The notes below the pieces were generated by a model. It was not told the origin of the DNA. It was given only the letters and a program-made list of their open reading frames with translations, and searched no databases. Positions 1 to 8,497 of a stretch of DNA of 19,433 nt are shown one piece after another. Each line of letters opens with the position of its first letter. The first letter of the stretch is position 1. Source of the DNA: JASBZA01 sp964392065 (GTDB lineage: Bacteria; Bacillota; Clostridia; Saccharofermentanales; Fastidiosipilaceae). Position numbers and translations under genes: made by a program. The DNA lies in assembly GCA_964392065.1 (NCBI GenBank), contig CAYMOG010000027.1:1-19433 (forward strand), read 5' to 3'.

Positions 1-1
1 T

Positions 2-745
2 TATAATTCGGCCGCTTGGGCACCTTCTACTGCATGGCTTAGTGCCATTGCTTATATTTTCCAAATTTACTTTGATTTCTCGGGGTATTCAGATATGGCC
101 ATTGGCCTGGGCTTGATGTTTGGATTTAAATTCCGAGAAAATTTCGACTATCCCTATATCTCTCAGAGTATTCGGGAGTTCTGGAGACGCTGGCATATCA
201 GCTTATCTACCTGGTTTAAAGAATATTTGTATATTCCTCTAGGTGGTAGCCGGCGAGGTGAGAGACGGACGATTATAAATTACTTGATTGTGTTTTTCTT
301 GACAGGACTCTGGCATGGAGCCAGTTGGAATTTCGTGCTCTGGGGGCTCTATCAGTGGCTTTTCATTGTGTTGGAGAGACGTGTGTTTTCGATGAATCGC
401 TGGCCCCGCTTGCTGCGTCATATTTACACGCTCTTAGTGGTGATTACAGGTTTTGTGATTTTCCGAGTCGAGAATCTCGCGCAAATTCCTATGCTTTTCC
501 GCTATATGTTTATGCCTTGGGTAACTGGCGGAGTAGAGGCGTCCATTGCTTGGCAAAACCTCTTAACTCCCTATTCCATTTTCATGTTAGTAGTTGCAGT
601 ACTTGTCTCAACAAGATTACCACGCCTCGTAGGGCGCCATCTGCCTCGGCTAATGGTGCCAGTGGCTTACATTTTCTTGTGGAGCTTAACGCTTATGGCT
701 CTGTCGGCCGCGACCTATAATCCATTTATTTATTTCAGGTTCTAG
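2..745 (+). CDS. algI: MBOAT O-acyltransferase, AlgI family (5'-truncated by window edge)
   Basis: Membrane-bound O-acyltransferase that, in the AlgI/DltB/PatA group, passes acyl groups across the membrane to a partner that modifies an exported polysaccharide. The frame is open from base 2, so the N-terminal half lies outside the window; the first internal ATG (95) is not a real start. The 247 visible residues carry the conserved block QIYFDFSGYSDMAIGLG (about 25-41), the stretch RRWHISLSTWFKEYLYIPLGG (about 62-82, first His near 65), and the invariant histidine of GLWHGASWNF (His near 105), followed by further hydrophobic helices. The stop is 10 bases before the next ATG, with the next gene's SD between them, which indicates an operon with the AlgJ-like gene. 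The family call is secure; the polysaccharide modified is unknown. Confidence 0.93.
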   Translation, partial: YNSAAWAPSTAWLSAIAYIFQIYFDFSGYSDMAIGLGLMFGFKFRENFDYPYISQSIREFWRRWHISLSTWFKEYLYIPLGGSRRGERRTIINYLIVFFLTGLWHGASWNFVLWGLYQWLFIVLERRVFSMNRWPRLLRHIYTLLVVITGFVIFRVENLAQIPMLFRYMFMPWVTGGVEASIAWQNLLTPYSIFMLVVAVLVSTRLPRLVGRHLPRLMVPVAYIFLWSLTLMALSAATYNPFIYFRF

Positions 746-750
746 GGAGG
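744..750 (+). promoter_or_regulatory. Ribosome binding site of AlgJ-like gene
   Basis: AGGGAGG starts inside the TAG stop of the preceding gene and lies 5 bases before ATG 756. This fixes the start and suggests translational coupling. Confidence 0.7.
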
Positions 751-755
751 TTTCT

Positions 756-2156
756 ATGAAGAAGAAAAACACAAAATTGAGCATAATCTTCAGGTCTAGC
801 CTCTTCATACTTATTCTCCTTAGTATGTATATTCCTCTTATAGGTTTAGGATTCGGTCTGGATTCTCCCAATTATTCCAAGGAAAGTCTTGCAAACTATC
901 CTAGTTTACCACCCGCATCAGACTTCGGCACCCAGTTCGATAATGCTTGGCAAGATCACTTTCCTTTTCGCAGTCTCTTGGTAACTGGGAATAATTGGAT
1001 TATGGATAAAGGATTTAAGAGTTCGGGTAATGAACGCGTTATCGTAGGGAACGAAGGCTGGTATTTCTTCGAACAGACTATGCGTTCCTATCAACATGCT
1101 CCCGATATGCGTGAAGCGGATATAGCTAGAGTTGCTCAGAGTCTACAGATACAAGAAGCGTACGTGAAGTCGCTGAATAAGGACTTCCAAGTATTCATCA
1201 TTCCCAATAAGAACAGTATCTATCCTGAGCATTTACCCTCGCGTTATGAACCCGTAGGAGAAGCTAGCGAATTGTCTAGACTGATGGCAAAACTTCCCCA
1301 GTTTGAGAATATGCATAATTACCTACTGGATCAGAAAGCCGCTTCACCTGCACCTATTTACCATCAGGAAGATTCCCACTGGAATGGACTAGGCGCGTAT
1401 TACGCATATCTTAAGATTATGGAGCGCTTCGGCCAAAGCTCCAAGACCATCTCCTACACCGAACTTCAGCGTTCTCAGAATTGGGAAGGCGATCTTACTA
1501 ATATGCTCTATCCTGCGATTCCGGCTCAAGATGAGCAGGTTCATTTTGCCGACTATGAGCAGGAGTTTGTCTTCACTAGGCCACTTCGAACTCGTGAAGA
1601 TATAGAGATTCAATCTCGTTCTATGGAATCGGGTTCACTCTTATTATTCCGAGATAGCTTCGCCAATGCTCTCATGGATTATCTGTCGAATAGCTTCGGT
1701 CTCGTGCATTATTCGACCGCCCAGCCATACCGTTATAGTCTAGTAGAGTCTCTTGATGTAGAGCATGTGGGGGTTGTTTTGGCCGAGAGAAATATTAATT
1801 ATTTGCATCAAGTTAGTCCTGAAATTTATGCTCCAGTAGCCGATGTAGTGGAAGTTTATGAGACTATGGATTTGTCTTCAACTATGCAACATATCGAGCG
1901 AAATCAAATGCAGTTTTATAATGCTCTGTACGATGATCAAGATTTGGGTCACACTATTAGTCAAGTGCGGGTCGAAACTTCTGATGGTATGCTCGAAGCA
2001 TTTCCTATCTATCAAGATGAGAATATTCAAGACGATATGTGGAAGTATGGGTTCTCCTTCTATACAGAGGAGCCTGTAGAAATTAGAAACGTTTTTATGT
2101 ATGATGATACCCGCGATGCGTGGTACCAGAGCACTTCCGTACCTGTACTAGAATAG
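756..2156 (+). CDS. AlgJ/AlgX-like SGNH acetyltransferase (DHHW-type)
   Basis: Predicted membrane-anchored extracytoplasmic partner of the upstream MBOAT protein, which in the AlgI/AlgJ/AlgX scheme completes acetyl transfer to an exported polysaccharide. The 466-residue product has a basic N-terminus and one membrane helix (about 10-34). A VIVGNEGWYFF block (about 95-105), typical of AlgJ/AlgX-like proteins, precedes DSHWN at 206-210, which matches the D-x-H-W catalytic dyad motif. RDSF at 299-302 (Ser301) fits the SGNH nucleophile position. The roughly 100 residues after the catalytic core are acidic and not recognised. Adjacency to an AlgI homologue supports the call; substrate and net effect on the envelope are inferred. 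A DltD-like role is less likely because of the DSHW motif. Confidence 0.85.
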   Translation: MKKKNTKLSIIFRSSLFILILLSMYIPLIGLGFGLDSPNYSKESLANYPSLPPASDFGTQFDNAWQDHFPFRSLLVTGNNWIMDKGFKSSGNERVIVGNEGWYFFEQTMRSYQHAPDMREADIARVAQSLQIQEAYVKSLNKDFQVFIIPNKNSIYPEHLPSRYEPVGEASELSRLMAKLPQFENMHNYLLDQKAASPAPIYHQEDSHWNGLGAYYAYLKIMERFGQSSKTISYTELQRSQNWEGDLTNMLYPAIPAQDEQVHFADYEQEFVFTRPLRTREDIEIQSRSMESGSLLLFRDSFANALMDYLSNSFGLVHYSTAQPYRYSLVESLDVEHVGVVLAERNINYLHQVSPEIYAPVADVVEVYETMDLSSTMQHIERNQMQFYNALYDDQDLGHTISQVRVETSDGMLEAFPIYQDENIQDDMWKYGFSFYTEEPVEIRNVFMYDDTRDAWYQSTSVPVLE

Positions 2157-2177
2157 GTACAGAAAGTAGAACGTCCA

Positions 2178-2206
2178 TTGAACGCCTTCGCGTTTGACGG
2201 TAGAAT
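2178..2206 (+). promoter_or_regulatory. Promoter of yhaO-yhaN operon
   Basis: TTGAAC (2178-2183), 17-base spacer, TAGAAT (2201-2206), in the gap before yhaO. An overlapping alternative is TTGACG (2194-2199) with TATTCT (2216-2221) at 16 bases. A dyad, TAGAATA (2201-2207) and TATTCTA (2216-2222), covers the first -10 and is a candidate operator. Confidence 0.6.
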
Positions 2207-2247
2207 AGATTTACTTATTCTATGCAACGTTGGATAGGAGGCAGGAT

Positions 2248-3429
2248 TTGGCTAAACAAGAAATACGTATACTACATACCGCGGATTTACATATAGGAAC
2301 ACGTTTTTCGTCCTTCCCTGATAGAGAAGTGCGAGATGTTCTTCGTAGTGAGCAGTCCAAGATACTCTTGGAGCTTGCAGAAGCTGTGAATAGAGAAGCT
2401 ATTGACTTAGTCCTCATTGCAGGTGACTTATTCGATCGCCCTGATGTAGAAGAGCAGATTGTGGAACGGGTGAAGAATCGCTTAGCTGAACTACCATGTA
2501 AAGTGCATATTTGTGCGGGTAACCACGATCCCTATCTTGAGGGAAGTTTCTGGGAAGGCCAATGGCCTAATAATGTCCATATTGTGCCCCAAACGGAAGT
2601 AGAAAGTTATTATTATGAGGATTTAGGTATCCTCGTAGATAGTATTAGTTTTGCTGATATCTATACAAGAGAAAGCCTCTATCGAACACCGGATTCTAAA
2701 GATGTGCCCAGCGATACTTTGCGCTTACTTATGCTCCATGGTGATTTTAATTTAGAATTAGGCACATCAGACTATAATCCTATTCCGCTTACATCGGTCA
2801 AGGCTAAGGGCTACGATTACATCGCTTTGGGGCACATCCATTTGGCTCAAAGTGGCGAGTTAGGCTATCGTGATGCTACATATGCCTATTCAGGTGCTCC
2901 TCAGGGAAGAGGTTTTGATGAACTGGGCCAAGGGCATTTCCGGATTGGTCGCTTCGTACATGATGAAGCTATGAATCGCTATGTGCAGGCGTGGAGTAAA
3001 TATATTTTAAATACGAGACCGTTTTTCATCCGTACAATTCCTATATCGGATGCGGAGAACGAGGAAGAGATACAACAGGCGGTGGAGGAGGCTTTGGCCA
3101 AATGGGAAGAGGAGTTAGAAGTTGACCTCAAACGTGCTATATTGCGTTTAGTATTCGTAGGCACTCCTCGCTTGAAATTCAAGATTGATTTGCTTCATCA
3201 CCAAGAAGTGCTTAAGAGCTTAGGTTATTTTTATGTGGAGATTAGAGACGAGACGAGGGCGCCTATAGATCTTGATCGCTTAAGTAAGTTAAGTGGTTTC
3301 GGTCAGGTTTTGGTACAACAAGTTGCAGAGCTTAAGGCCAATGCAAATTCGGATGAGGAGAGGGCTAGGGTCGATCGTGCCCTAGATCTCTTATTGCGAA
3401 CTCATGAGAGGAGCAGTAATGAAACTTAA
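2248..3429 (+). CDS. yhaO: YhaO-like metallophosphoesterase (SbcD/Mre11-type DNA exonuclease)
   Basis: Predicted DNA-processing phosphoesterase subunit acting with the downstream ATPase, analogous to SbcD-SbcC or Mre11-Rad50. I place the start at TTG 2248 because AGGAGG (2236-2241) ends 6 bases before it; a TTG at 2230 lies upstream of that SD. The 393-residue product shows the metallophosphoesterase motifs in order: D13-x-H15 (TADLHIG), GD59-60 with D63 (AGDLFD), GNHD 91-94, H164 (LHGD) and GHIH 195-198. About 190 further residues form the capping and C-terminal region. Length and the partner with a membrane hairpin favour the Bacillus YhaO type over classical SbcD. The last 11 bases overlap the next gene, so the two are co-translated. 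Confidence 0.9.
   Translation: MAKQEIRILHTADLHIGTRFSSFPDREVRDVLRSEQSKILLELAEAVNREAIDLVLIAGDLFDRPDVEEQIVERVKNRLAELPCKVHICAGNHDPYLEGSFWEGQWPNNVHIVPQTEVESYYYEDLGILVDSISFADIYTRESLYRTPDSKDVPSDTLRLLMLHGDFNLELGTSDYNPIPLTSVKAKGYDYIALGHIHLAQSGELGYRDATYAYSGAPQGRGFDELGQGHFRIGRFVHDEAMNRYVQAWSKYILNTRPFFIRTIPISDAENEEEIQQAVEEALAKWEEELEVDLKRAILRLVFVGTPRLKFKIDLLHHQEVLKSLGYFYVEIRDETRAPIDLDRLSKLSGFGQVLVQQVAELKANANSDEERARVDRALDLLLRTHERSSNET
3407..3413 (+). promoter_or_regulatory. Ribosome binding site that sets the yhaN start
   Basis: AGAGGAG inside the end of yhaO lies 5 bases before ATG 3419. It rules out the in-frame ATG at 3404, which lies upstream of it. Confidence 0.7.
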
Positions 3430-6400
3430 ACGTATCTATATTGACCAGTTTGGTAAGCATAACGGTTTGCAGGTAAATCTTGAGGAGAATTTCAATCTCT
3501 TAATTGGTGCGAATGAGAGTGGGAAGAGTACGCTCTTGACTTTTATTTTGAGTGTTTTCTATGGTTTTAATAACTATGTGCAAAAGCGTGTAGAGCAAAA
3601 TGAGAGGATGCGTTATACGCCTTGGAGTGGTAGCCGTTTCGGAGGCTATATTACTTTCGAACAGCAAGGTACGACGTACCGCCTGGAGAGAAGTTTCGGT
3701 GATACGAAGAGTAAGGACTTGCGCAAGTTAACGGATGAGGCTAGTGGCAAGGAAGTGCGTATTCCTAGAAGTGTCGAACCCGGAGAACATCTCTTCGGCT
3801 TGAAGCGAGAGGAATTTTTAAATACCGTTTTTATCGGTCAACTTTCTACAACAATTGAAAAAGATGAGAATATTCGGCAGAAGTTGATGGCGTTAAGTGG
3901 TGGCCAGGCGATGGACACTTCGATTCATAAGATTAAAGATGCTTTGGCCAAAGAACGTAGAGTGCTCTCACCGCCGAAAGCCCAAGGCCTCTTACAAGAA
4001 GCTGAGCTTCAGTTGAAAAGTTTAGAAGAAGAGCAAAGAACTGCTCGTGAAGTGGCCGACCAAGCAAAACTGAAGAGAAAAAGCTTAGTGCATGCACAAG
4101 CGGAATTAGAAGCATTAGAAGCAGAACTCGGTGTGTTACAAGCTGAGGAAAAAGTTCGCGACATGGAACTTGCAAAAGAAGAAGTGCAAGCGATTAAAGA
4201 TTTAGATGTAGAAATCAGTAGGCTTCTCCATTCTTTGGCTTACGAATCGATTGAGGACATGCTAGAACATGACGATATAGGAAAAGGTGAAGCGTTTCTA
4301 GAGCGATGGGAGGAACTTGCAAACGAAAGTAGTAGTTTGGAAGAAAGGATTGGAGATTTACAAGAACGCGAAAAGCAATTGCCGAATCGTGAAGTGCTTA
4401 GTAATCAATTAAATGGATTAAAAAGTTTTGCTAGTGAACGCAGGAACTATATTAAGCATTTGGCGAGTTATGCGCAAAATGCTCAGGAGGAAGCGCGGCA
4501 GTTTCAAGAAGAGACGAATCGTCTAGAACAAGTATTCCAAGAAAAAAGCTTCGATTTGGAGAGAAGAACTCAACGCAATAAAGAAGAGGAAAACGCCTTT
4601 CATGAGAAAAAATCAGCGTTAGAAGCTAAACGCGCTCAGGATCAAGCAGCGGACGATGCACTGGTACGAGAAGCAAAAGATAAGCTTACGAAGCAAGAAG
4701 AAGTCTATAGCAGAGTTATAGAAGCACGAACCATTGCCGAATCAGAGGTAGAAAAAAAGAAGGCAGAAATAGCAAGCCTTAGAGAGCGACATGATTCTCT
4801 AATAGAAACACTTCATACTCTAGAAACATCACGTGTTAAGAACAAAGAAGCGCTTCGAGCGCTTGATACGGAAATGGATGGTCTACAAGAAGCTCATGCG
4901 TCACAACTTGCTGACTTAGAGGCTGAAGCATTCCAAGAGAAGCAGGGACTTCGAAATATTGAGAATACTGAAGTCAAGAAATATCCCATGCAAATCTTGT
5001 TTTATGTAGCTGTCTTGTTAGGTGTTGTGGGTATTATCTATGTCATAGGGGGCTCAGGACACTTAGGGATTGTACTACCACTATTCGGTGGTGCACTCTT
5101 ACTATTTATTATTGCGTATTTCGATAAGTCTAGAAGAGATAGAAGCATGCAAGGGCCCGCTGATATTCTCCAGAGATTTACTGCGTTAGAAGAGCAATAT
5201 CAAGAGCAACGTAATGAGCTTATTCGAAATTTCGGGACAAGGTCTGAGGCGATTGAGAAACAAGGCGAGGCGCTGGAAAATGTTTTATCTAACTTGCAAA
5301 TGGACATTACTAGAGAGAAAACAAATGTAGAGCATCAAGCAAATCGCATACTTGAAGCAGAAGAGACTTATAGCGCACTTGGCTTGAAGCTAGAGACACT
5401 TCAAGATGAAGTAAGAGAGCAGAAGTCGAAACTTCAGAATGCTCAAGCCTATCAAGAGAATTTGAAGCGGATCGTAAATGCTGAATACCTAGAACGCTAT
5501 GATGAAAATTTAGAGTCTCTTATTTCGGACCATGAGAAGCAGAAGGAAGAGAGTAGCAAGGAATTTCGAGAAGCAGAAGATGCTTTGGCCGAAGTTAAGA
5601 AGGCTCTGAATGAACGGACATATGTACCATCTAGCTCACTGGTAGAAGCGAAAAACCGTATCGATCAAGACCGGGAGAATTTACTAGAGGTTTTAGACAC
5701 TTTATCTCTATCTGAGGAGTTGGAATCGGATGCATTAGAAGAAGCTTTGGCCCGACATATAAGTGAACGAGAGCGGCAACTTCATAATCTCGAGCAAATT
5801 GCTGTAGATAGGAAAGCATATATAGAGGCGCTGGAGGAGAAAAGACATGCCCTTGAGTCCCATCGAGTAGGCGTGCAAGATGCTTTTCTAGAGCGTTTAG
5901 CACAAGAAGAGAGCCTAGAGTTAGCGGTGCTTAGTTATAAGGACCGGGCACAAGATATTCGTGAGGTGAAAAATTTCTTAGGACGTAAAGAAGAGCGATT
6001 GAAAGTCTTGAAGAATCAAGACTTATCAAGTATTGAGAGGAAGGTTCAAGAACAAGAAGAGGAATTAGAAGTACTCCAAACTCTTAGAACCAATACGTCT
6101 ATGGCCTATGATGTTGATACGCTTAGGTCGCGAATCCATACCCTTAGAAATCAAATTAATCAGCATATGACTACTATAGGTAATGTACAAGGCGAACTTA
6201 AGAATATTTATAGTCAAACACGTATGTTACAAGAGATTGAAGAAGACTTGGCTCTGGCCCACAAGAGGTGGGAGATACTTGGTGAAGAAGTAAAGGATTA
6301 CGATCTTGCGATTCAGATGATCGACGCCATTGATGAAGAATTACAGAAGAGTTTCGGTCCTCTAATCAATGAGCGTACGGCAGAAATTCTTCAAGCCATT

Positions 6401-6754
6401 ACAGGTGAAGACGATCAGAGTGTACTTATTGATAGTGAGTTCAAAGTGAAAATTGAAGATATAGATAGTAAAATGCTGAAGGAGTCTGCTTATTTTAGTG
6501 CAGGAAAGGTAGATCAGATTTACTTAGCCTTACGTCTAGCAATTGCTTTAACCTTATATAGTGGTGCAGATGGTGAAATTTTACCTTTTATATTTGATGA
6601 TTCTCTCGTGCAATATGATGCAGCAAGGACTGAGCGCACTCTAGCTTATTTGAAAAATATTTCCGAAGAGGAAGGTAGACAAATGCTATTTACTACGTGT
6701 CATCCAAGTTATGAGGAGCTAATGGATTTCGCTTATGTGATTTCTCTTGAATAG
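3419..6754 (+). CDS. yhaN: YhaN-like Rad50/SbcC-type ATPase with central membrane hairpin
   Basis: Large ABC-type SMC-like ATPase expected to pair with the YhaO-like nuclease in DNA-end processing. The 1111-residue product has an N-terminal ATPase half with Walker A GANESGKST at 30-38 and a long, Glu/Lys/Gln-rich coiled coil from about 180 to 520. Two hydrophobic segments near 523-570 follow, placed where SbcC/Rad50 would have the hinge. A second coiled coil runs to about 980. The C-terminal ATPase half has a signature-like FSAGKVDQIYLALRLA (about 1025-1040), Walker B LPFIFDD (about 1054-1060) and a histidine in TTCHP. The mid-coil membrane hairpin is the feature I associate with Bacillus YhaN and suggests a membrane-tethered complex. 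It overlaps yhaO by 11 bases and ends in TAG without an obvious terminator. Confidence 0.9.
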   Translation: MKLKRIYIDQFGKHNGLQVNLEENFNLLIGANESGKSTLLTFILSVFYGFNNYVQKRVEQNERMRYTPWSGSRFGGYITFEQQGTTYRLERSFGDTKSKDLRKLTDEASGKEVRIPRSVEPGEHLFGLKREEFLNTVFIGQLSTTIEKDENIRQKLMALSGGQAMDTSIHKIKDALAKERRVLSPPKAQGLLQEAELQLKSLEEEQRTAREVADQAKLKRKSLVHAQAELEALEAELGVLQAEEKVRDMELAKEEVQAIKDLDVEISRLLHSLAYESIEDMLEHDDIGKGEAFLERWEELANESSSLEERIGDLQEREKQLPNREVLSNQLNGLKSFASERRNYIKHLASYAQNAQEEARQFQEETNRLEQVFQEKSFDLERRTQRNKEEENAFHEKKSALEAKRAQDQAADDALVREAKDKLTKQEEVYSRVIEARTIAESEVEKKKAEIASLRERHDSLIETLHTLETSRVKNKEALRALDTEMDGLQEAHASQLADLEAEAFQEKQGLRNIENTEVKKYPMQILFYVAVLLGVVGIIYVIGGSGHLGIVLPLFGGALLLFIIAYFDKSRRDRSMQGPADILQRFTALEEQYQEQRNELIRNFGTRSEAIEKQGEALENVLSNLQMDITREKTNVEHQANRILEAEETYSALGLKLETLQDEVREQKSKLQNAQAYQENLKRIVNAEYLERYDENLESLISDHEKQKEESSKEFREAEDALAEVKKALNERTYVPSSSLVEAKNRIDQDRENLLEVLDTLSLSEELESDALEEALARHISERERQLHNLEQIAVDRKAYIEALEEKRHALESHRVGVQDAFLERLAQEESLELAVLSYKDRAQDIREVKNFLGRKEERLKVLKNQDLSSIERKVQEQEEELEVLQTLRTNTSMAYDVDTLRSRIHTLRNQINQHMTTIGNVQGELKNIYSQTRMLQEIEEDLALAHKRWEILGEEVKDYDLAIQMIDAIDEELQKSFGPLINERTAEILQAITGEDDQSVLIDSEFKVKIEDIDSKMLKESAYFSAGKVDQIYLALRLAIALTLYSGADGEILPFIFDDSLVQYDAARTERTLAYLKNISEEEGRQMLFTTCHPSYEELMDFAYVISLE

Positions 6755-6803
6755 AATTGATATACGTTCATGGAAGCTAGAGGGTATACTGTAAATAGTA
6801 ATC

Positions 6804-6818
6804 GGAAAGGAGCTTTCC
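6804..6818 (+). promoter_or_regulatory. Hairpin enclosing the ribosome binding site of the membrane gene
   Basis: GGAAAG-GAG-CTTTCC is a perfect 6-bp stem with a 3-base loop. The SD (AAGGAG, 6807-6812) sits in the 5' arm and loop, 9 bases before ATG 6822, so folding would hide it. A TATACT -10-like hexamer (6785-6790) lies just upstream, but its best -35 (TTGATA, 6757-6762) is 22 bases away, so a local promoter is doubtful. Confidence 0.5.
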
Positions 6819-6821
6819 AAT

Positions 6822-8231
6822 ATGCGCGTTATAGCGATTAATATTCATTGGTTTATTCTAGTAGTTTATTTCCTTATGTTTCTAGCCTTCCGACTCCATG
6901 GGAGAAAACGAAATCATCGCATTTTACATGTGACATTCTCACCTGAACATATGGATGCGGATGAGGTAAAGCGTGGCCAAAAACGTATGGGCTGGTTGAT
7001 GGCTTTGCTTTTTATAAGTGCTTCAGCGGTAGTGTTTGTCTTACGTTTTCTTTCTGAATTTAATTTATATTATTTACAATATGCCATTACTGCCGTTACT
7101 TATCTTTATGTCATTGGGAATATTCTTTTGCTACAGTATTTTCAAGAGTTTTTCTTGAATTTGAAACGTAGAAAAAATTGGATATATTCCGAAAATATGC
7201 TCCGATCATCTTCCACATCGAATCCTTCTAGACAGCAGTTTGGTCCGGATAGCCAATGGATATGGATTATTTGGTTATTTTCTTTTGTCCCTATGATTTC
7301 ACACTTTTTCAATCCCGATACGCCATTGGGGCTCAATTTATTAGTAAGTTTCTTCCCCTTATTTCTGGCACTCTTACCCTTGCGTTATGGGCGGACGATT
7401 CAATTTCTAGAGGAATTATCTAGACAAGAAGGCAAGGAATCACCCGAGTATTCACGAGAGCTCGAGGTAGGTATTGGTAGAGCTTATGTCTTTTATTCTC
7501 TCTTATTTATTGGCTTATATGTTTTCTTGATGTGGAGACCCTGGCCTCATTATGCTAGTTATATTGGGATATACCGAGATTTTTACCTAGATTATTTCAT
7601 TATCTCTATCCCTACTATTGGCGTTCATTTTCTCATATCAATTGTTTGTGTATTCTTCTTGTTTTCTCAAGAGAATACGTATCGAACCATGGAAACCCGC
7701 TATTATGGTTACCAAGATTGGATGAATCGTTATGGTGGTATGGTAGATAATTCAGGACGCTATCGTAGTGTCCATACGGGTAGTCCTAGTTACCATAATC
7801 GGGCATATGAAGAGGCGGATCGTCAAGCGCAATATACTCAGATCCACACAGGACCGGAACGAAACCATGCTAAACCTGTTAGGAGACAAAATGCCTATAG
7901 TACAAGGCAGGCTCTAAACACACCACAAGAAGATAGAGCTTCTAAAGTGCAGAAATCAGGGAATGCACCTAAGATGCATAATACACAAGACAGAAAAGCT
8001 GAATTTAGTAATCGCTTAAGTTCTGCAGATTTTCGCAAGATTGAGGAGAATATGCGGAGACAACAAAATCAGAGTAGTGCACAGTCACCAAAAGAGAACC
8101 CAGGCCTAAGTGAAGAAGAATACCGTGAGTATTTGCAGCGGAAGCCTGTGGCCAGTGGGTGTTTTAAGGTGATTTTTTGGCTGGTATTTATACTGATATT
8201 GGTTGTCTATATGATAGCTTCTGTTCGTTAG
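6822..8231 (+). CDS. Polytopic membrane protein of unknown function
   Basis: I do not recognise this 469-residue protein. It shows seven hydrophobic segments in its N-terminal 285 residues (about 8-25, 58-78, 83-106, 145-162, 169-187, 221-238, 255-282). A hydrophilic, Gln/Asn/Arg/Tyr-rich and probably disordered stretch (about 290-445) follows, and a single C-terminal anchor (about 449-467) is preceded by a short Glu-rich helix and a Pro-Val-Ala-Ser-Gly-Cys turn. No catalytic motif is visible. ATG 6822 follows an SD at normal spacing, although that SD lies in a hairpin. It sits 67 bases after yhaN on the same strand and could belong to that transcript; no terminator separates them. Composition is like its neighbours. 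A transporter or an envelope scaffold are both possible, and neither is supported by a motif. Confidence 0.85.
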   Translation: MRVIAINIHWFILVVYFLMFLAFRLHGRKRNHRILHVTFSPEHMDADEVKRGQKRMGWLMALLFISASAVVFVLRFLSEFNLYYLQYAITAVTYLYVIGNILLLQYFQEFFLNLKRRKNWIYSENMLRSSSTSNPSRQQFGPDSQWIWIIWLFSFVPMISHFFNPDTPLGLNLLVSFFPLFLALLPLRYGRTIQFLEELSRQEGKESPEYSRELEVGIGRAYVFYSLLFIGLYVFLMWRPWPHYASYIGIYRDFYLDYFIISIPTIGVHFLISIVCVFFLFSQENTYRTMETRYYGYQDWMNRYGGMVDNSGRYRSVHTGSPSYHNRAYEEADRQAQYTQIHTGPERNHAKPVRRQNAYSTRQALNTPQEDRASKVQKSGNAPKMHNTQDRKAEFSNRLSSADFRKIEENMRRQQNQSSAQSPKENPGLSEEEYREYLQRKPVASGCFKVIFWLVFILILVVYMIASVR

Positions 8232-8394
8232 AAAAAATTACACTACTATTCACAATAAATTACTTGTATTTAGTATAAAATTAAACATATAGATAGGTAG
8301 AGTTCTACGCTCAACATGAACTTTTTTACATAAGAGTATTGTGGAAGAGTATTAAGAACTCATAGAAGTAGAGAATGAATTGGGGAATAATGGA

Positions 8395-8409
8395 TTGCAA
8401 ACGTTGTCA
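8395..8409 (+). promoter_or_regulatory. cre-type operator (CcpA or other LacI-family regulator)
   Basis: TTGCAAACGTTGTCA matches every fixed position of the degenerate cre consensus WTGNAANCGNWNNCW. It covers the -35 and part of the spacer of the operon promoter, so a bound repressor would block RNA polymerase. CcpA is the usual reader; a LacI-family uronate regulator would recognise a related CG-centred site. Confidence 0.65.
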
Positions 8410-8423
8410 TTAAACGCTATTAT
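8395..8423 (+). promoter_or_regulatory. Promoter of the hexuronate operon
   Basis: TTGCAA (8395-8400), a 17-base spacer, and TATTAT (8418-8423) give a -35 matching 4 of 6 and a -10 matching 5 of 6. The implied leader is about 70 bases. The rest of the 266-base gap (8232-8497) is AT-rich, with a direct repeat AAGAGTATT at 8332-8340 and 8345-8353 and no visible ORF or terminator. Confidence 0.7.
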
Positions 8424-8497
8424 CTATAGAGAAGATTACTTTCTATTATTCTGAGAAACAATCTCACCTATGATCTGAGAATTTTAAGGAGGTTAGG

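Noticed and set aside
2143..2192. Terminator after the AlgJ-like gene (CTGTAC/GTACAG and AACGC/GCGTT hairpins)
   Set aside because: Stems are only 5-6 bp and neither is followed by a U-run.
2230..2248. yhaO start at TTG 2230
   Set aside because: AGGAGG lies downstream of it and is ideally spaced for TTG 2248.
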